Counted from the first letter of the stretch, positions 50,932-59,056 are shown. The stretch is DNA of 64,000 nt from Alkalicoccus saliphilus (GCF_003044065.1 NZ_PZJJ01000002.1:124001-188000), one strand, 5' to 3'. Notes: generated by a model not told the origin, from the letters alone. Translations and numbers: made by a program.

Positions 50932-51157
50932 GTGCTATTCTTTTTAAAGTGGTTTAAATACAATAACGAGGTGACAAAACATGTCCAGGCCGCGATGGAT
51001 CTACTGGAAACAAATTTTTTCTACAAAATTTCAGGCCAGCTGTACAAAGGCAAAAATCGAAGATAACTGGATGAACGGCTATGAAACAGGGCCGCTGGTT
51101 GAAATCAGGCGTCTGCGCAACGACCGTTATGTTGTAAGGTATACGTACGATGAATAA
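50932..51157 (+). pseudogene. Small conserved-looking gene split by a 1-nt frameshift
   Basis: One frame from GTG 50932 (GGAGG just before it) reads MLFFLKWFKYNNEVTKHV, then FFYKISGQLYKGK, and stops soon after. A second frame from about 51053 reads IEDNWMNGYETGPLVEI and ends RYVVRYTYDE at TAA 51157. Removing one A from the A5 run at about 51050-51055 joins them into one 74-residue protein. The ATG frame at 50981 gives a poorer N-terminus. A sequencing error or a genuine mutation are both possible. The family is not recognised. Confidence 0.5.
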
Positions 51158-51233
51158 AAAAAGGTTGACCGGGTGCAGGTGCCTGGTATAAAATATTAAT
51201 TGTCGCCGCCGGAAAAGGCTCATAAATTTTGAC

Positions 51234-51308
51234 GATCCGTTAGCTCAGCGGGAGAGCACTTGCTTGACAGGCAAGGGGTCACTGGTTCAAATCCAGTACG
51301 GATCACCA
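51234..51308 (+). tRNA. tRNA-Val (anticodon GAC), CCA encoded
   Basis: Acceptor GATCCGT pairs with ACGGATC. The D arm is GCTC/GAGC, the anticodon arm is CTTGC-TTGACAG-GCAAG giving GAC, and the T arm contains GGTTCAAATCC. Discriminator A and a genomic CCA follow. An intrinsic terminator lies 14 nt downstream. It stands alone rather than in a tRNA cluster. Confidence 0.97.
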
Positions 51309-51322
51309 TACTATATTAACCC

Positions 51323-51357
51323 AGCCCTGCCTTTAATTTAAGGCAGGGCTTTTTTTA
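51323..51357 (+). terminator. Intrinsic terminator after tRNA-Val
   Basis: AGCCCTGCCTT (51323-51333) pairs with AAGGCAGGGCT (51340-51350), followed by a run of T. Confidence 0.93.
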
Positions 51358-51369
51358 TTTATAGAATCT

Positions 51370-51774
51370 TTATTTAAAGTCTCCACGGAATTCTTTCAGT
51401 GCGTTCCTTTCTTTCTGAATCTCCTGCGGGGTTCTGATACCGAAACGCCTAATTAATGGGAGAGGTGGACACCATCCCTGCACAGCATGCTGAAAAAGAA
51501 AAGTGCCGATAACGGCCGGAAGAAAAATCCATTTTTTATTAACAGTTAAAGCAAGAATACTTCCTGCTACAACAAGAAATGAGGCGTTTGCTTCGAGTAC
51601 CCGTTCAGTATCCCATTCTTTATCGAGCTGATTCAACCTTCTGGTTAATGTATTATAGCCTTTATCGGAATAATAATGAATGTTTCTTTCTAATTCCTGT
51701 TCGATTTTTTGTGAAACATTATCACTTGTGCTCTGTTCCACCCTTTTTCTTGTTTCCGGAAGCACTGATTTCAT
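51370..51774 (-). CDS. YgaP-like (DUF2892) membrane protein
   Basis: A 134-residue protein. The first half is charged and helical (RKRVEQSTSDNVSQKIEQELERNIHYY). The second half carries two hydrophobic segments ending in QHAVQGWCPPLPLIRRFGIRT, the signature of the YgaP-type transmembrane domain family. The C-terminus QKERNALKEFRGDF is soluble. CAAGGAGG precedes the ATG. Rhodanese-linked relatives move sulfur, but no rhodanese domain is present here and the function is unknown. Confidence 0.85.
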   Translation of the reverse strand: MKSVLPETRKRVEQSTSDNVSQKIEQELERNIHYYSDKGYNTLTRRLNQLDKEWDTERVLEANASFLVVAGSILALTVNKKWIFLPAVIGTFLFQHAVQGWCPPLPLIRRFGIRTPQEIQKERNALKEFRGDFK

Positions 51775-51875
51775 GAGTTTTCCTCCTTGTAATAAGTAAT
51801 GTTTTTATACATATTTTGGGGCTTTTTCAATCATGTACCCGTATTTAAAAAAGAATAAAACATTTTAAAAATTAC

Positions 51876-51905
51876 CTGGCCTCTTGTAAAAGAGACCAGT
51901 TTTTT
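51876..51905 (+). terminator. Terminator-like hairpin upstream of the peroxiredoxin gene
   Basis: CTGG-C-CTCTT pairs with AAGAG-A-CCAG around GTAA, and six T follow. No plus-strand gene lies directly before it, because the neighbour at 51774 runs the other way. It could attenuate transcription into the peroxiredoxin gene or end an unseen small RNA. Confidence 0.55.
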
Positions 51906-51988
51906 GTAATTTCAATGATGCCTGAGGTTTGACAGCAGGCCTATTGGGAAAAGACACATATAACAATTTCAAAAAGGAGTTTAAACAT

Positions 51989-52459
51989 ATGGGACTTGAA
52001 CTTGGTAATATCGTTCCGGACTTCAGTCTGCCTTCTACGAATAGAGAGAACATAAAGCTTTCAGATTACAAAAATAAGAAAAATGTATTGATTGTATTTT
52101 TTCCGATTGCTTTCACTCCCGGCTGAATTAAGGAACTAACCTTTTGGAAAGAGGTTTACAGTAGACTTGAAAAATTTGATACAGAAATACTTGGAATCAG
52201 CGTTGACCATATATTTGCTCAGAACGTGTTTGAAACAACACTTGGTACTCTACCGTACCCGCTTCTGTCAGACTGGAGAAGAAAAGCAGTAAAAGATTAC
52301 GAAGTGCTGAATGACAAAGATATGGTAGCCTACAGATCGTGTTTTATGATAAGTAAAGAAGGAAAGCTCATTTACAAAAATGAAAACTTCGATGCTGAAA
52401 AGATGGAACATTATGAAGAGATATTGAATTACTGCCGAAAGCTTAAGGGAAAAGATTGA
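51989..52459 (+). CDS. AhpE-type peroxiredoxin, probable selenoprotein (TGA = Sec46)
   Basis: ATG 51989 (AAGGAG 9 nt upstream) to TGA 52459 reads as a full 156-residue peroxiredoxin once the in-frame TGA at 52124-52126 is decoded. The peroxidatic motif PxxxTxxC appears as P39-I-A-F-T43-P-G-[TGA46], so the stop replaces exactly the active cysteine. Flanking family features are intact: GNIVPDFSLPS at the start, LGISVD, PYPLLSDW, and the catalytic arginine R116 in VAYRSCF. No other lesion interrupts the frame. A SECIS-like hairpin follows the TGA. It should reduce hydroperoxides as a 1-Cys (1-Sec) enzyme; C118 and C149 are not in standard resolving positions. Confidence 0.88.
52127..52162 (+). 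promoter_or_regulatory. Bacterial SECIS element of the peroxiredoxin gene
   Basis: AACCUUUU (52138-52145) pairs with AAGAGGUU and one more A (52149-52156) as a continuous 8-bp helix with one G.U. The apical loop is GGA (52146-52148), with 19 nt between the TGA and its first G. An outer ACU/AGU helix can extend it across a 3-nt bulge. Loop position matches the msrA element to within 1 nt. Confidence 0.75.
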
Positions 52460-52814
52460 TAAATTCAGTAACACATTTACAGACTGAATAAGTTGATAAT
52501 TTAAATTACAAACGTTTGCAGCAGAAGCCGGATCCTCGGAGAAACTTTCACTATCACAGTAATAACGGCTGTGTTGACAGATTTCTCTAAAGCAGCAGTC
52601 GTCACTATCAATACGGATCTAAGCAGCACAGGTCGAAATTCGGGACAAATAAATTTATATAAGGCTTGAACATTTGTTTATAAAAAAATGAAGGCTTTTA
52701 TAAAACTAGGATAGTAAATATTTTATATCCTCAAATATAATACAGCAAACCTTTAACCGCGTAGGCAGAGGAGTTAAAGGGCAAAGTGCAAATAATAAAA
52801 GAGGAGGAAAATAA
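52460..52814. other. Intergenic region
   Basis: About 355 nt, AT-rich, upstream of the FAD/Rieske gene. No gene, strong promoter or RNA structure is evident. Confidence 0.5.
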
Positions 52815-54356
52815 ATGCCTGAAAAACATAATAAGTCCCTGCCTTCCTATTCTTCATCTTATTGGAGAGAAGCAGATACTGAAAAACGTTTCAGACCCCT
52901 GGAAGAGGATATTGAGGTGGATACAGCTGTCGTCGGAGGGGGTATTGCCGGTATTTTAACCACTTATTACTTATGTCTGGAAGGGAAGAAAACAGTTTTA
53001 ATTGAAGGTTCATCTCTTCTGGATGGCACGACTGGTTTTACTACAGCAAAAGTTACGCCTCAGCATGATGTAATGTATGATCAGCTGATTAATAATCGTG
53101 GAGAGGAAGCTGCGGGTTTATATTACAAGGCTCAGGTCGAAGCAATGGCTGAAATCAAAGAACTTATTCACGATCTCAATATAGATTGTGAGCACAAAGC
53201 GCAGAATGCTGTTCTTCATGCAGGTACAGAAGAAGGAAAAAAACAATTGGAGAAAGAAAAAAAAGCATACGATAAATTAAAAATTGGCAGCGAATTTACA
53301 TCAGATTCCGAACTTCCTTTTCAGACAAAAGCCTCACTTACGATGAAGAATGCCTTTCATTTTCATCCGGTGAAGTTTTTAAAACCTGTAATAAATGAAA
53401 TCGAACGTCTTGGGGGATTGATCTTTGAGAACAGTACGGCTGTAAATATCTCCGGGGGAGAGCCTGTACAAGTTAAACTGCGAAATGATTGCACTGTAAC
53501 CTGCGAACACGCTGTAATGGCCACTCATTTCCCATTCGATGACATCCGTGGATTTTATTTTTCAAGGCTGCATCCCGAGCGTTCATATACCATTGCTGTT
53601 AAAACAAATAAAGAAGTACCGGAGGGGATGTTTCTTGGAATAGACAATCCTGCGTTTTCCCTCCGTCATACAGAAATAAACGGTGAAAAAATAGCTTTAA
53701 TCGGCGGAGAGGGACATAAGACAGGAAAAAGTTCCAATACACTGGCTCATTATCAAAATCTTGCAGATTTTACAGACAAGCATTTCGGTATAGATAAAAT
53801 ACTTTATCGGTGGTCTTCCCAGGACTTGAAAGCACCTGACAATGTACCGCTTATTGGCCCTGCTATTACGGGAAGGGGAAATATTCTGACGGCTTCAGGG
53901 TTCAAAAAGTGGGGGATGTCGAACGGAATGGCAGCCGCCCGGCTTATTACTGATTACATTGCAGGCCGCTCCAACAGCTATGCGGAACTGTTTGATCCAA
54001 GGAGGTCTCACCTTCAAGGAGAAGATATTAAAAATCTTGCAAAAGAAATTATGGATGACGGAAAGCAGTTTGTCGCTTCCAACGTAAGAGGAAAAGAAGC
54101 TGAAATCGACAACCTCTCGATTGATGAAGGAGCAATTGTTAACATCAATGGTAAAAAAGCAGGGGCTTACCGGGATAGTAATGGAGAACTTCATCTTGTG
54201 GATCCGACCTGCACCCATATGAAATGTGGTGTGGAGTGGAATAATGCTGAGCGGACGTGGGACTGCCCATGTCACGGTTCCCGTTTTTCTATCGATGGGG
54301 AAGTTGTTGAGGGACCGGCTTCGACCCCGCTCGATAAAGTAAATAATGATAAATAA
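52815..54356 (+). CDS. FAD-dependent oxidoreductase with C-terminal Rieske [2Fe-2S] domain (YhfW-like)
   Basis: A 513-residue fusion like B. subtilis YhfW. The N-terminal DAO-type domain has the FAD motif TAVVGGGIAGILTTYYL (about 37-53) and GTTGFTTAKVTPQHD (about 75-89). The C-terminal Rieske domain (about 425-510) binds a 2Fe-2S cluster through C-T-H (CTHMKC) and CPCHGS. It lacks an export signal, so it acts in the cytoplasm. GAGGAGG precedes the ATG. It is 33 nt upstream of a CYP152 gene, so the pair may be functionally linked. The substrate is unknown. Confidence 0.92.
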   Translation: MPEKHNKSLPSYSSSYWREADTEKRFRPLEEDIEVDTAVVGGGIAGILTTYYLCLEGKKTVLIEGSSLLDGTTGFTTAKVTPQHDVMYDQLINNRGEEAAGLYYKAQVEAMAEIKELIHDLNIDCEHKAQNAVLHAGTEEGKKQLEKEKKAYDKLKIGSEFTSDSELPFQTKASLTMKNAFHFHPVKFLKPVINEIERLGGLIFENSTAVNISGGEPVQVKLRNDCTVTCEHAVMATHFPFDDIRGFYFSRLHPERSYTIAVKTNKEVPEGMFLGIDNPAFSLRHTEINGEKIALIGGEGHKTGKSSNTLAHYQNLADFTDKHFGIDKILYRWSSQDLKAPDNVPLIGPAITGRGNILTASGFKKWGMSNGMAAARLITDYIAGRSNSYAELFDPRRSHLQGEDIKNLAKEIMDDGKQFVASNVRGKEAEIDNLSIDEGAIVNINGKKAGAYRDSNGELHLVDPTCTHMKCGVEWNNAERTWDCPCHGSRFSIDGEVVEGPASTPLDKVNNDK

Positions 54357-54389
54357 AGTGCATAAAAATCGTGAAGGAGTGGTCACATA

Positions 54390-55703
54390 ATGAAAGTAAA
54401 ACACCCTATACCTAAAACCAAAGGGTTCGACAAAACAAGAAAATTAATTAAAGAAGGATTTGAATTCATCCCACACCGGAGAGAACAGCTGCAATCAGAT
54501 ATTTTTGAAACGAGATTGATAGGTCAGAAGGCAGTTTGTATGGCTGGGGAGGAAGCTGCTGAAATTTTTTATGATAACGAGAAATTCAAAAGGGCGGGTG
54601 CAATGCCAAAACCTTTAAAGATGGCACTTTTCGGAGAAGGAGCTGTTCACGAGCAGGATGGGGAGCACCATAAGCAGCGAAAGCGTATGTTTCTTTCAAT
54701 GATGACCCCTGAACGTATTGAGGATATGCGCAGAATAGTCATAGAGGAACTGGATAAAAAAGCAGACGAATGGGAAACGAAAGCTAAAGTAGTTCTCCAT
54801 TACGATATTGAAGAAGTCCTTTCCAGGGCGGCCTCCCGATGGGCAGGAATACCTCTCAGAGAAGAAGAAGTAAAACAGCGTACATGGGAAATGTCAGCAA
54901 TGATTGCTTCCATCAGCGGGAAACCTTCCGGCTTTAAGGACGGAAAAAAGGCCCGGGAAAGCCACGAAAAATGGCTGGAGGAACATATTAAAAATATTAG
55001 AAAAGGGAACATCTCTGCAGAAGCTTACACTCCTTCTTATATTGTTGCTCATCATCACGACGATGATGGTAAAAGGTTGAAACTCAATACAGCGGCAGTG
55101 GAGCTGAGTAATGCATTTCGTCCGCTGCTTGCAGCAGCCTACTTTATTACTTTTGGTGCTCTGGCTGTGCACCAATATCCTGAAACTGGAGAGAAACTGC
55201 GGGAAGATAAAAACAATTACAGTCAGATGTTCACACAGGAGGTCAGGCGCTTTTATCCATTTACGCCGGGGATGGTAGCTAAAGTAAAGAGTTCATTTAC
55301 TTGGCAGGGATATAAATTCAAGAAAAACAGGCTTGTAGTTCTCGACTTTTTCGGTACGAACAGACATCCTGACACCTGGGAGAAACCGGATCAATTTATT
55401 CCAGAAAGATTTCATAAATGGAAAGAAAGCCCATTTTCATTTATTCCAATGGGTGGAGGAGACCACCATACGGGCCACCGCTGTGCAGGTGAATGGCTTA
55501 CCGTTATAGTAATGCGGGCTGTGTTCCAGTATTTAACGACTAAACTTTCTTATCATGTTCCTGAACAGGACCTCAGCTATGATTTAAATGAGATGCCGGC
55601 TGTTCCTAAAAGCCGATTTATTATAACAGATATCTTGAAAACGAATTCTGATAATCAGGACATACACGCTGAATTTAAAGGACAGACAGTAATTCAGCAT
55701 TAA
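54390..55703 (+). CDS. CYP152 fatty-acid peroxygenase (CypC/P450-BSbeta type)
   Basis: A 437-residue P450 of the H2O2-using CYP152 family, which hydroxylates fatty acids. The heme ligand C365 is in PMGGGDHHTGHRCAGEW, the extended loop typical of this family. The substrate-carboxylate-binding pair R244-P245 (NAFRPLLAA) replaces the usual I-helix acid-threonine pair, marking a peroxygenase that needs no redox partner. The ATG is preceded by AAGGAG. It lies directly after a FAD/Rieske oxidoreductase gene. Confidence 0.95.
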   Translation: MKVKHPIPKTKGFDKTRKLIKEGFEFIPHRREQLQSDIFETRLIGQKAVCMAGEEAAEIFYDNEKFKRAGAMPKPLKMALFGEGAVHEQDGEHHKQRKRMFLSMMTPERIEDMRRIVIEELDKKADEWETKAKVVLHYDIEEVLSRAASRWAGIPLREEEVKQRTWEMSAMIASISGKPSGFKDGKKARESHEKWLEEHIKNIRKGNISAEAYTPSYIVAHHHDDDGKRLKLNTAAVELSNAFRPLLAAAYFITFGALAVHQYPETGEKLREDKNNYSQMFTQEVRRFYPFTPGMVAKVKSSFTWQGYKFKKNRLVVLDFFGTNRHPDTWEKPDQFIPERFHKWKESPFSFIPMGGGDHHTGHRCAGEWLTVIVMRAVFQYLTTKLSYHVPEQDLSYDLNEMPAVPKSRFIITDILKTNSDNQDIHAEFKGQTVIQH

Positions 55704-55823
55704 TATGAAAATCAGCACAAATGATATCAACGATTTTTACATCGGGCTGCTGTCAGCGTACGGTGTGATATTAGAAAACGAGGAGATATTCCATAAGTGA
55801 GAGAGCACGGTTTCGCGCGCACT

Positions 55824-55863
55824 AAACCCTGTCAGATAAATCCTTATCTGACAGGGTTTTAAA
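55824..55863. terminator. Intrinsic terminator between convergent genes
   Basis: A 16-bp stem (AAACCCTGTCAGATAA and its complement) with loop ATCC and short T runs on both strands. It can serve the CYP152 gene and the minus-strand lrgB-like gene. Confidence 0.82.
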
Positions 55864-55928
55864 ACCTTGGTCCATGCTATCCAGGAATGTCTCTATGACC
55901 CTTTTGAGACGGCCTCCTAACATATGAA

Positions 55929-56588
55929 TTAGAGGACCGTGGTTATTAAAGAAAGAAATATACCGGCACAGGCCATGGCGGCTGCCGCCGAAGCGCCCTG
56001 TAGCTCTCCTTCATTTATAATGTGGGCGGTCCCTATCCCATGGGCAATAGTTCCGACGGCCATGCCTCTGGCAGCAGGGCTGTTAACGCCGGCTATAGTC
56101 AGCAGGCCGGGGCCGAAGACTGCCCCAATAAGTCCGGTGATCATTACAAATACAGCAGTCATTGTAAGATCCCCACCTTGAAGCTCAGCAAGTTCAAGAG
56201 CTATCGGTACGGTAGCAGATTTGACGGTGAGGGACGTTATTAACTGGGAGGAAAGGTAAATTAAATTAGCGGCAGAAAGACTGATAAGGGCCGCGGTTAA
56301 ACTTCCTATTGTAAGACTCCAGAGGAAGGCACGGCTGTACCGGAGTATGATTTTCCGATGTTTATAGACCGGTACTGCGAGAGCCACCGTTGCCGGACCA
56401 AGAACTGCTGTGACGAGGTCAATAACTGGCTCATAGGTGTCCAGGCTGATTCCGAATACGAGCAGAATAACAATCATTGCAGCTGTACTGGTGAATACAG
56501 GAGTAAGTACAGCTACACGGACATTTTTATACAAGCGGCGGGAAGCAAGATAAACAGCAATAGTTATACTAAGTAGAAGAACGGTCAT
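55929..56588 (-). CDS. LrgB/CidB family membrane protein
   Basis: A 219-residue integral membrane protein of the LrgB family. Diagnostic parts are GPATVALAVPVYKHRKIILRYSRAFLWSL, SAANLIYLSSQLITSLTVKSATVPIA, and ARGMAVGTIAHGIGTAHIINEGE with a glycine-rich C-terminus. It works with the small LrgA/CidA partner encoded just upstream and overlapping by 20 nt. The pair affects murein hydrolase activity or carries small acids such as pyruvate. Confidence 0.93.
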   Translation of the reverse strand: MTVLLLSITIAVYLASRRLYKNVRVAVLTPVFTSTAAMIVILLVFGISLDTYEPVIDLVTAVLGPATVALAVPVYKHRKIILRYSRAFLWSLTIGSLTAALISLSAANLIYLSSQLITSLTVKSATVPIALELAELQGGDLTMTAVFVMITGLIGAVFGPGLLTIAGVNSPAARGMAVGTIAHGIGTAHIINEGELQGASAAAAMACAGIFLSLITTVL

Positions 56589-56955
56589 TTTCTAATTCCT
56601 TTCTTCCAGCTATCGACTGAAAAATTTTACCAGTTACAGCTATACCTGCTAATGTACTCAAAAGAAGAATAACAGTTAATGAAAAAGCTAACTGAGGGGA
56701 CAGTGTGCCGACAGCAAGAACTCCGACACATATTGGAATAAAGAAAAAGCCCAGGTGTTTCACGAATAAACCAGCTCCACGGTCTACCCAGGATATTGGT
56801 ATAACACGCGTGATCAGCAGTGTTAACAGTAGAATCAATCCTATTACATTTCCCGGCACTGCAAGTCCAGTTGTTTCAGAAAACCATGTGCCAATTTGAA
56901 ACAGCACCCATAAAAGTAAAAATTGTAATGCCAGAGCAGTGAAATCTTTTATCAT
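56569..56955 (-). CDS. LrgA/CidA family holin-like protein
   Basis: A 128-residue protein with four hydrophobic segments. The conserved AVPGNVIGLILLLTLL and FVKHLGFFFIPICVGVL sequences define the CidA/LrgA family. It is first in a two-gene minus-strand operon with the LrgB partner, with coupled translation. Which of the Cid or Lrg names applies cannot be decided without the regulator, which is not adjacent. Confidence 0.93.
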   Translation of the reverse strand: MIKDFTALALQFLLLWVLFQIGTWFSETTGLAVPGNVIGLILLLTLLITRVIPISWVDRGAGLFVKHLGFFFIPICVGVLAVGTLSPQLAFSLTVILLLSTLAGIAVTGKIFQSIAGRKELENDRSST

Positions 56956-57199
56956 TGAAAATCGTCTCCCTTTAAAAACAGCAGTTAGAAATAAAAAGCA
57001 TATTTCTTTGACCGGCCGACTGAGTGAAGAAGGAGCCGGTTAGTTTTTTATTATAACTTATCCATAAAAAATGAGGGGATATGTATTAAGAATGTGCTTA
57101 ATAATACGCTGAATATCGTGGTTATATAGCAGAACTATTAAGAACATTCATTGAAAGTATAACGCAGCAAAGTTTTTTTACAACTTTTATCCGACGTTA

Positions 57200-57231
57200 A
57201 AGGAGGCGCTGCGGCATGTGCCGCAGCGCCT
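57200..57231 (-). terminator. GC-rich hairpin after the 50-residue gene
   Basis: AGGCGCTGCGGCA (57203-57215) pairs with TGCCGCAGCGCCT, a near-continuous 13-bp stem. On the minus strand only a short T run follows. Confidence 0.6.
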
Positions 57232-57248
57232 CTGAAGAGATTAAAAGC

Positions 57249-57401
57249 TTAAATAAGTTCTTCGTACATTTCATATCTATCGTAAGTACGGGCATACATA
57301 TGATCAAGATCCTCATCTGTCATATTCATCAGCTTCTCAGCAGAAGTTTGTCTAACCCTTGTCAAAAAATTAACTATGTTTTCTCTTTCCATTCTTTTCA
57401 T
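57249..57401 (-). CDS. BH0509-like small protein, 50 residues
   Basis: ATG 57401 follows GAGGAGC with good spacing, and the frame ends at TAA 57249. The peptide starts MKRMERENIVNFLTRV and contains KLMNMTDEDLDHMYARTYDRYE, which looks like the small BH0509-type family of Bacillus (a helix, then MTDEEL, then a YE-rich helix). A promoter and a terminator frame it. Function is unknown. Confidence 0.75.
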   Translation of the reverse strand: MKRMERENIVNFLTRVRQTSAEKLMNMTDEDLDHMYARTYDRYEMYEELI

Positions 57402-57451
57402 TTTCAACCAGCTCCTCTTCTGTTTTAATACAGTTTTTATTGTGTAAATGT

Positions 57452-57480
57452 ATTGTATAACAGAAGAATTTCAACGTCAA
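57452..57480 (-). promoter_or_regulatory. Sigma-A promoter of the 50-residue gene
   Basis: Minus-strand TTGACG (57475-57480) and TACAAT (57452-57457) are spaced by 17 nt, about 50 nt before the ATG. Confidence 0.65.
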
Positions 57481-57670
57481 TACTATTTTCTGATTTTTTT
57501 ATTAATTTTAATGAAATATAAAACAGTGTATTGAGAGGATTGTTTTTGAAAGGCTGAAATAACTAATATATGTATTAAAATTTTCAGAAAAGAAAGACCT
57601 TTGTTTTCAGGTTAAAGCTGTAATTATATGGGTAAACAATAGATAATACTTTTTATAGGAGGTAACACGG

Positions 57671-57904
57671 ATGAATTTTGAGGAATTGAACGCGTCAAAC
57701 AGTACAATCGTACGGGTAGAGGGTATAGAGTACCGGACAACTGATAAACCTCGTGTAGGAAGCAGAGGAGATACGTATACTGCACCGGCAATTGACCAGG
57801 AGAATAATGAATATGAAATAGAGTGGGCAGTCGTCAACCCTGAGGCTGTCGATGAGAGCGATGCCTGTCAGTGGGACGAACCGATAGCAGTGGTAAAAAA
57901 GTAA
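57671..57904 (+). CDS. Small acidic hypothetical protein, 77 residues
   Basis: ATG 57671 follows TAGGAGG. The protein is very acidic and soluble: VRVEGIEYRTTDKPRVGSRGDTYTAP, then YEIEWAVVNPEAVDESDACQWDEP. It has one cysteine, and the first part suggests a small beta-sheet fold. The family is not recognised. Its own terminator (57954-57987) supports a separate gene. Confidence 0.78.
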   Translation: MNFEELNASNSTIVRVEGIEYRTTDKPRVGSRGDTYTAPAIDQENNEYEIEWAVVNPEAVDESDACQWDEPIAVVKK

Positions 57905-57953
57905 AAGTATGATGTAAAGTAATAAAGACTGGGAAAATACGCGCTGAAAACAT

Positions 57954-57987
57954 AAGAAAGCACCGGCCTGCTGTCCGGTGCTTTCTT
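57954..57987. terminator. Bidirectional terminator
   Basis: AAGAAAGCACCGG-type stem of 13 bp (57954-57966 with 57975-57987) with T-rich sequence on both sides. It lies between the 77-residue gene and the minus-strand KtrA/C-type gene. Confidence 0.8.
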
Positions 57988-58002
57988 CCTTGCCGAAGAT
58001 AT

Positions 58003-58659
58003 TCAAAGCTCTCCTTCGCGGAATCTGCGGAGATCTCTTTTATCTCCAATCATTATTAAAATGTCTCCTTTTTGTATAGGAGCAGCAGGATCTGGAGTGA
58101 CGTCGACTTTGTCCAGCTGCTTAATAGCAATAATAGTACATCCGTAATTTTTGCGGGGGTCGAGTTCGATAAGCGTTTTACCGGATATTTTCTTTGTGGC
58201 CAGCATTTCAATGATGCTGTAATCAGCAGATAAATCGATATAATCAAGTACAGTGTCCGACGTGAGATAAGCTGCTATTCTGCTTCCCATTTCTTTTTCA
58301 GGATGGAAAACACGATCTGCACCGATTTTTTCAAGTACCTTGTGGTGATAGTTGTTTTGGGCCTTTACCCATACGTTCGGTACGTTATGATCTTTTACAT
58401 GAAGAGTTGTCAGAATGCTGGCTTGAATATCGTCGCCTATAGCAACGATGACATAATTAAAATTACGTATGCCGACTTTTTCTAATAGAGCTTCATCTGT
58501 CCCATTGCCGACAAAAGTATACGTAGAAAAATCTTTTACAGCTGTTATTTTCGTTTCATCCGTATCAATAGCAAACACTTCGTGGCCCATGTGATACAGC
58601 TCTTTACATATGCTTGATCCGAACCTGCCGAGTCCTATAACGGCAAACTGTTTTCTCAT
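58003..58659 (-). CDS. KtrA/KtrC-type potassium uptake regulatory subunit
   Basis: A 218-residue cytoplasmic RCK protein. RCK_N with NAD(H)/ATP-binding FAVIGLGRFGSSI (about 4-16) and the acidic end AIDTDETKI is followed by RCK_C (about 140-218), which binds c-di-AMP in homologues. I chose ATG 58659, 8 nt after AAGAAGG, over TTG 58668. It is a lone gene without its membrane partner, as for ktrC in B. subtilis. No ydaO-type c-di-AMP riboswitch is seen upstream. Confidence 0.93.
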   Translation of the reverse strand: MRKQFAVIGLGRFGSSICKELYHMGHEVFAIDTDETKITAVKDFSTYTFVGNGTDEALLEKVGIRNFNYVIVAIGDDIQASILTTLHVKDHNVPNVWVKAQNNYHHKVLEKIGADRVFHPEKEMGSRIAAYLTSDTVLDYIDLSADYSIIEMLATKKISGKTLIELDPRKNYGCTIIAIKQLDKVDVTPDPAAPIQKGDILIMIGDKRDLRRFREGEL

Positions 58660-58709
58660 AATGTTCAACCTTCTTTACAGGGGAATAGAAAGACGTTCTG
58701 GTCCGGAAA

Positions 58710-58739
58710 AGTATAGCATTTAAGCTTCCACTTTATCAA
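58710..58739 (-). promoter_or_regulatory. Promoter of the KtrA/C-type gene
   Basis: Minus-strand TTGATA (58734-58739) and TATACT (58710-58715) are spaced by 18 nt, about 50 nt before the start codon. Confidence 0.65.
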
Positions 58740-59056
58740 GCTTAAGCAGCAGAGGTAATATATTTTAAAAGTGATGTATCCAGTTTTTCAGAATAGTGCC
58801 TGAAGTATGCAGGGCTGAATAAATCTACGGCAGTTATAAATTATATTGTATTTGAGACTGAAGCTTATCCAATAGTTTTTTTAATAGTTGATAAAATAAA
58901 ACTTACATAAAACATTTGAAAAACTTGATTCAAAAATATAACTGCCCGTGGTATTATGATAAAGTTCAGCTCAGATATAACTGTACTTGTTTAATAAATC
59001 TCTAGAGTTCACAAAGTGTGTCGCTTAAAAGTAAGTGTAAGGGTGGGTAATATTAT
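58740..59056. other. Divergent intergenic region upstream of mscS
   Basis: AT-rich. An extended -10 element TGGTATTAT (58949-58957) lies about 100 nt before the channel gene and is the best promoter candidate. No riboswitch or small gene is evident. Confidence 0.45.

Noticed and set aside
51234-51308. Checked whether the lone tRNA could be tRNA-Sec (selC), given the TGA-containing genes
   Set aside because: The anticodon loop gives GAC, the arms are of normal length and CCA is encoded; it is tRNA-Val, not the long tRNA-Sec with UCA.
58660-59056. Looked for a c-di-AMP (ydaO) riboswitch near the KtrA/C-type gene
   Set aside because: The short leader has a normal promoter close to the start and no recognisable ydaO consensus.
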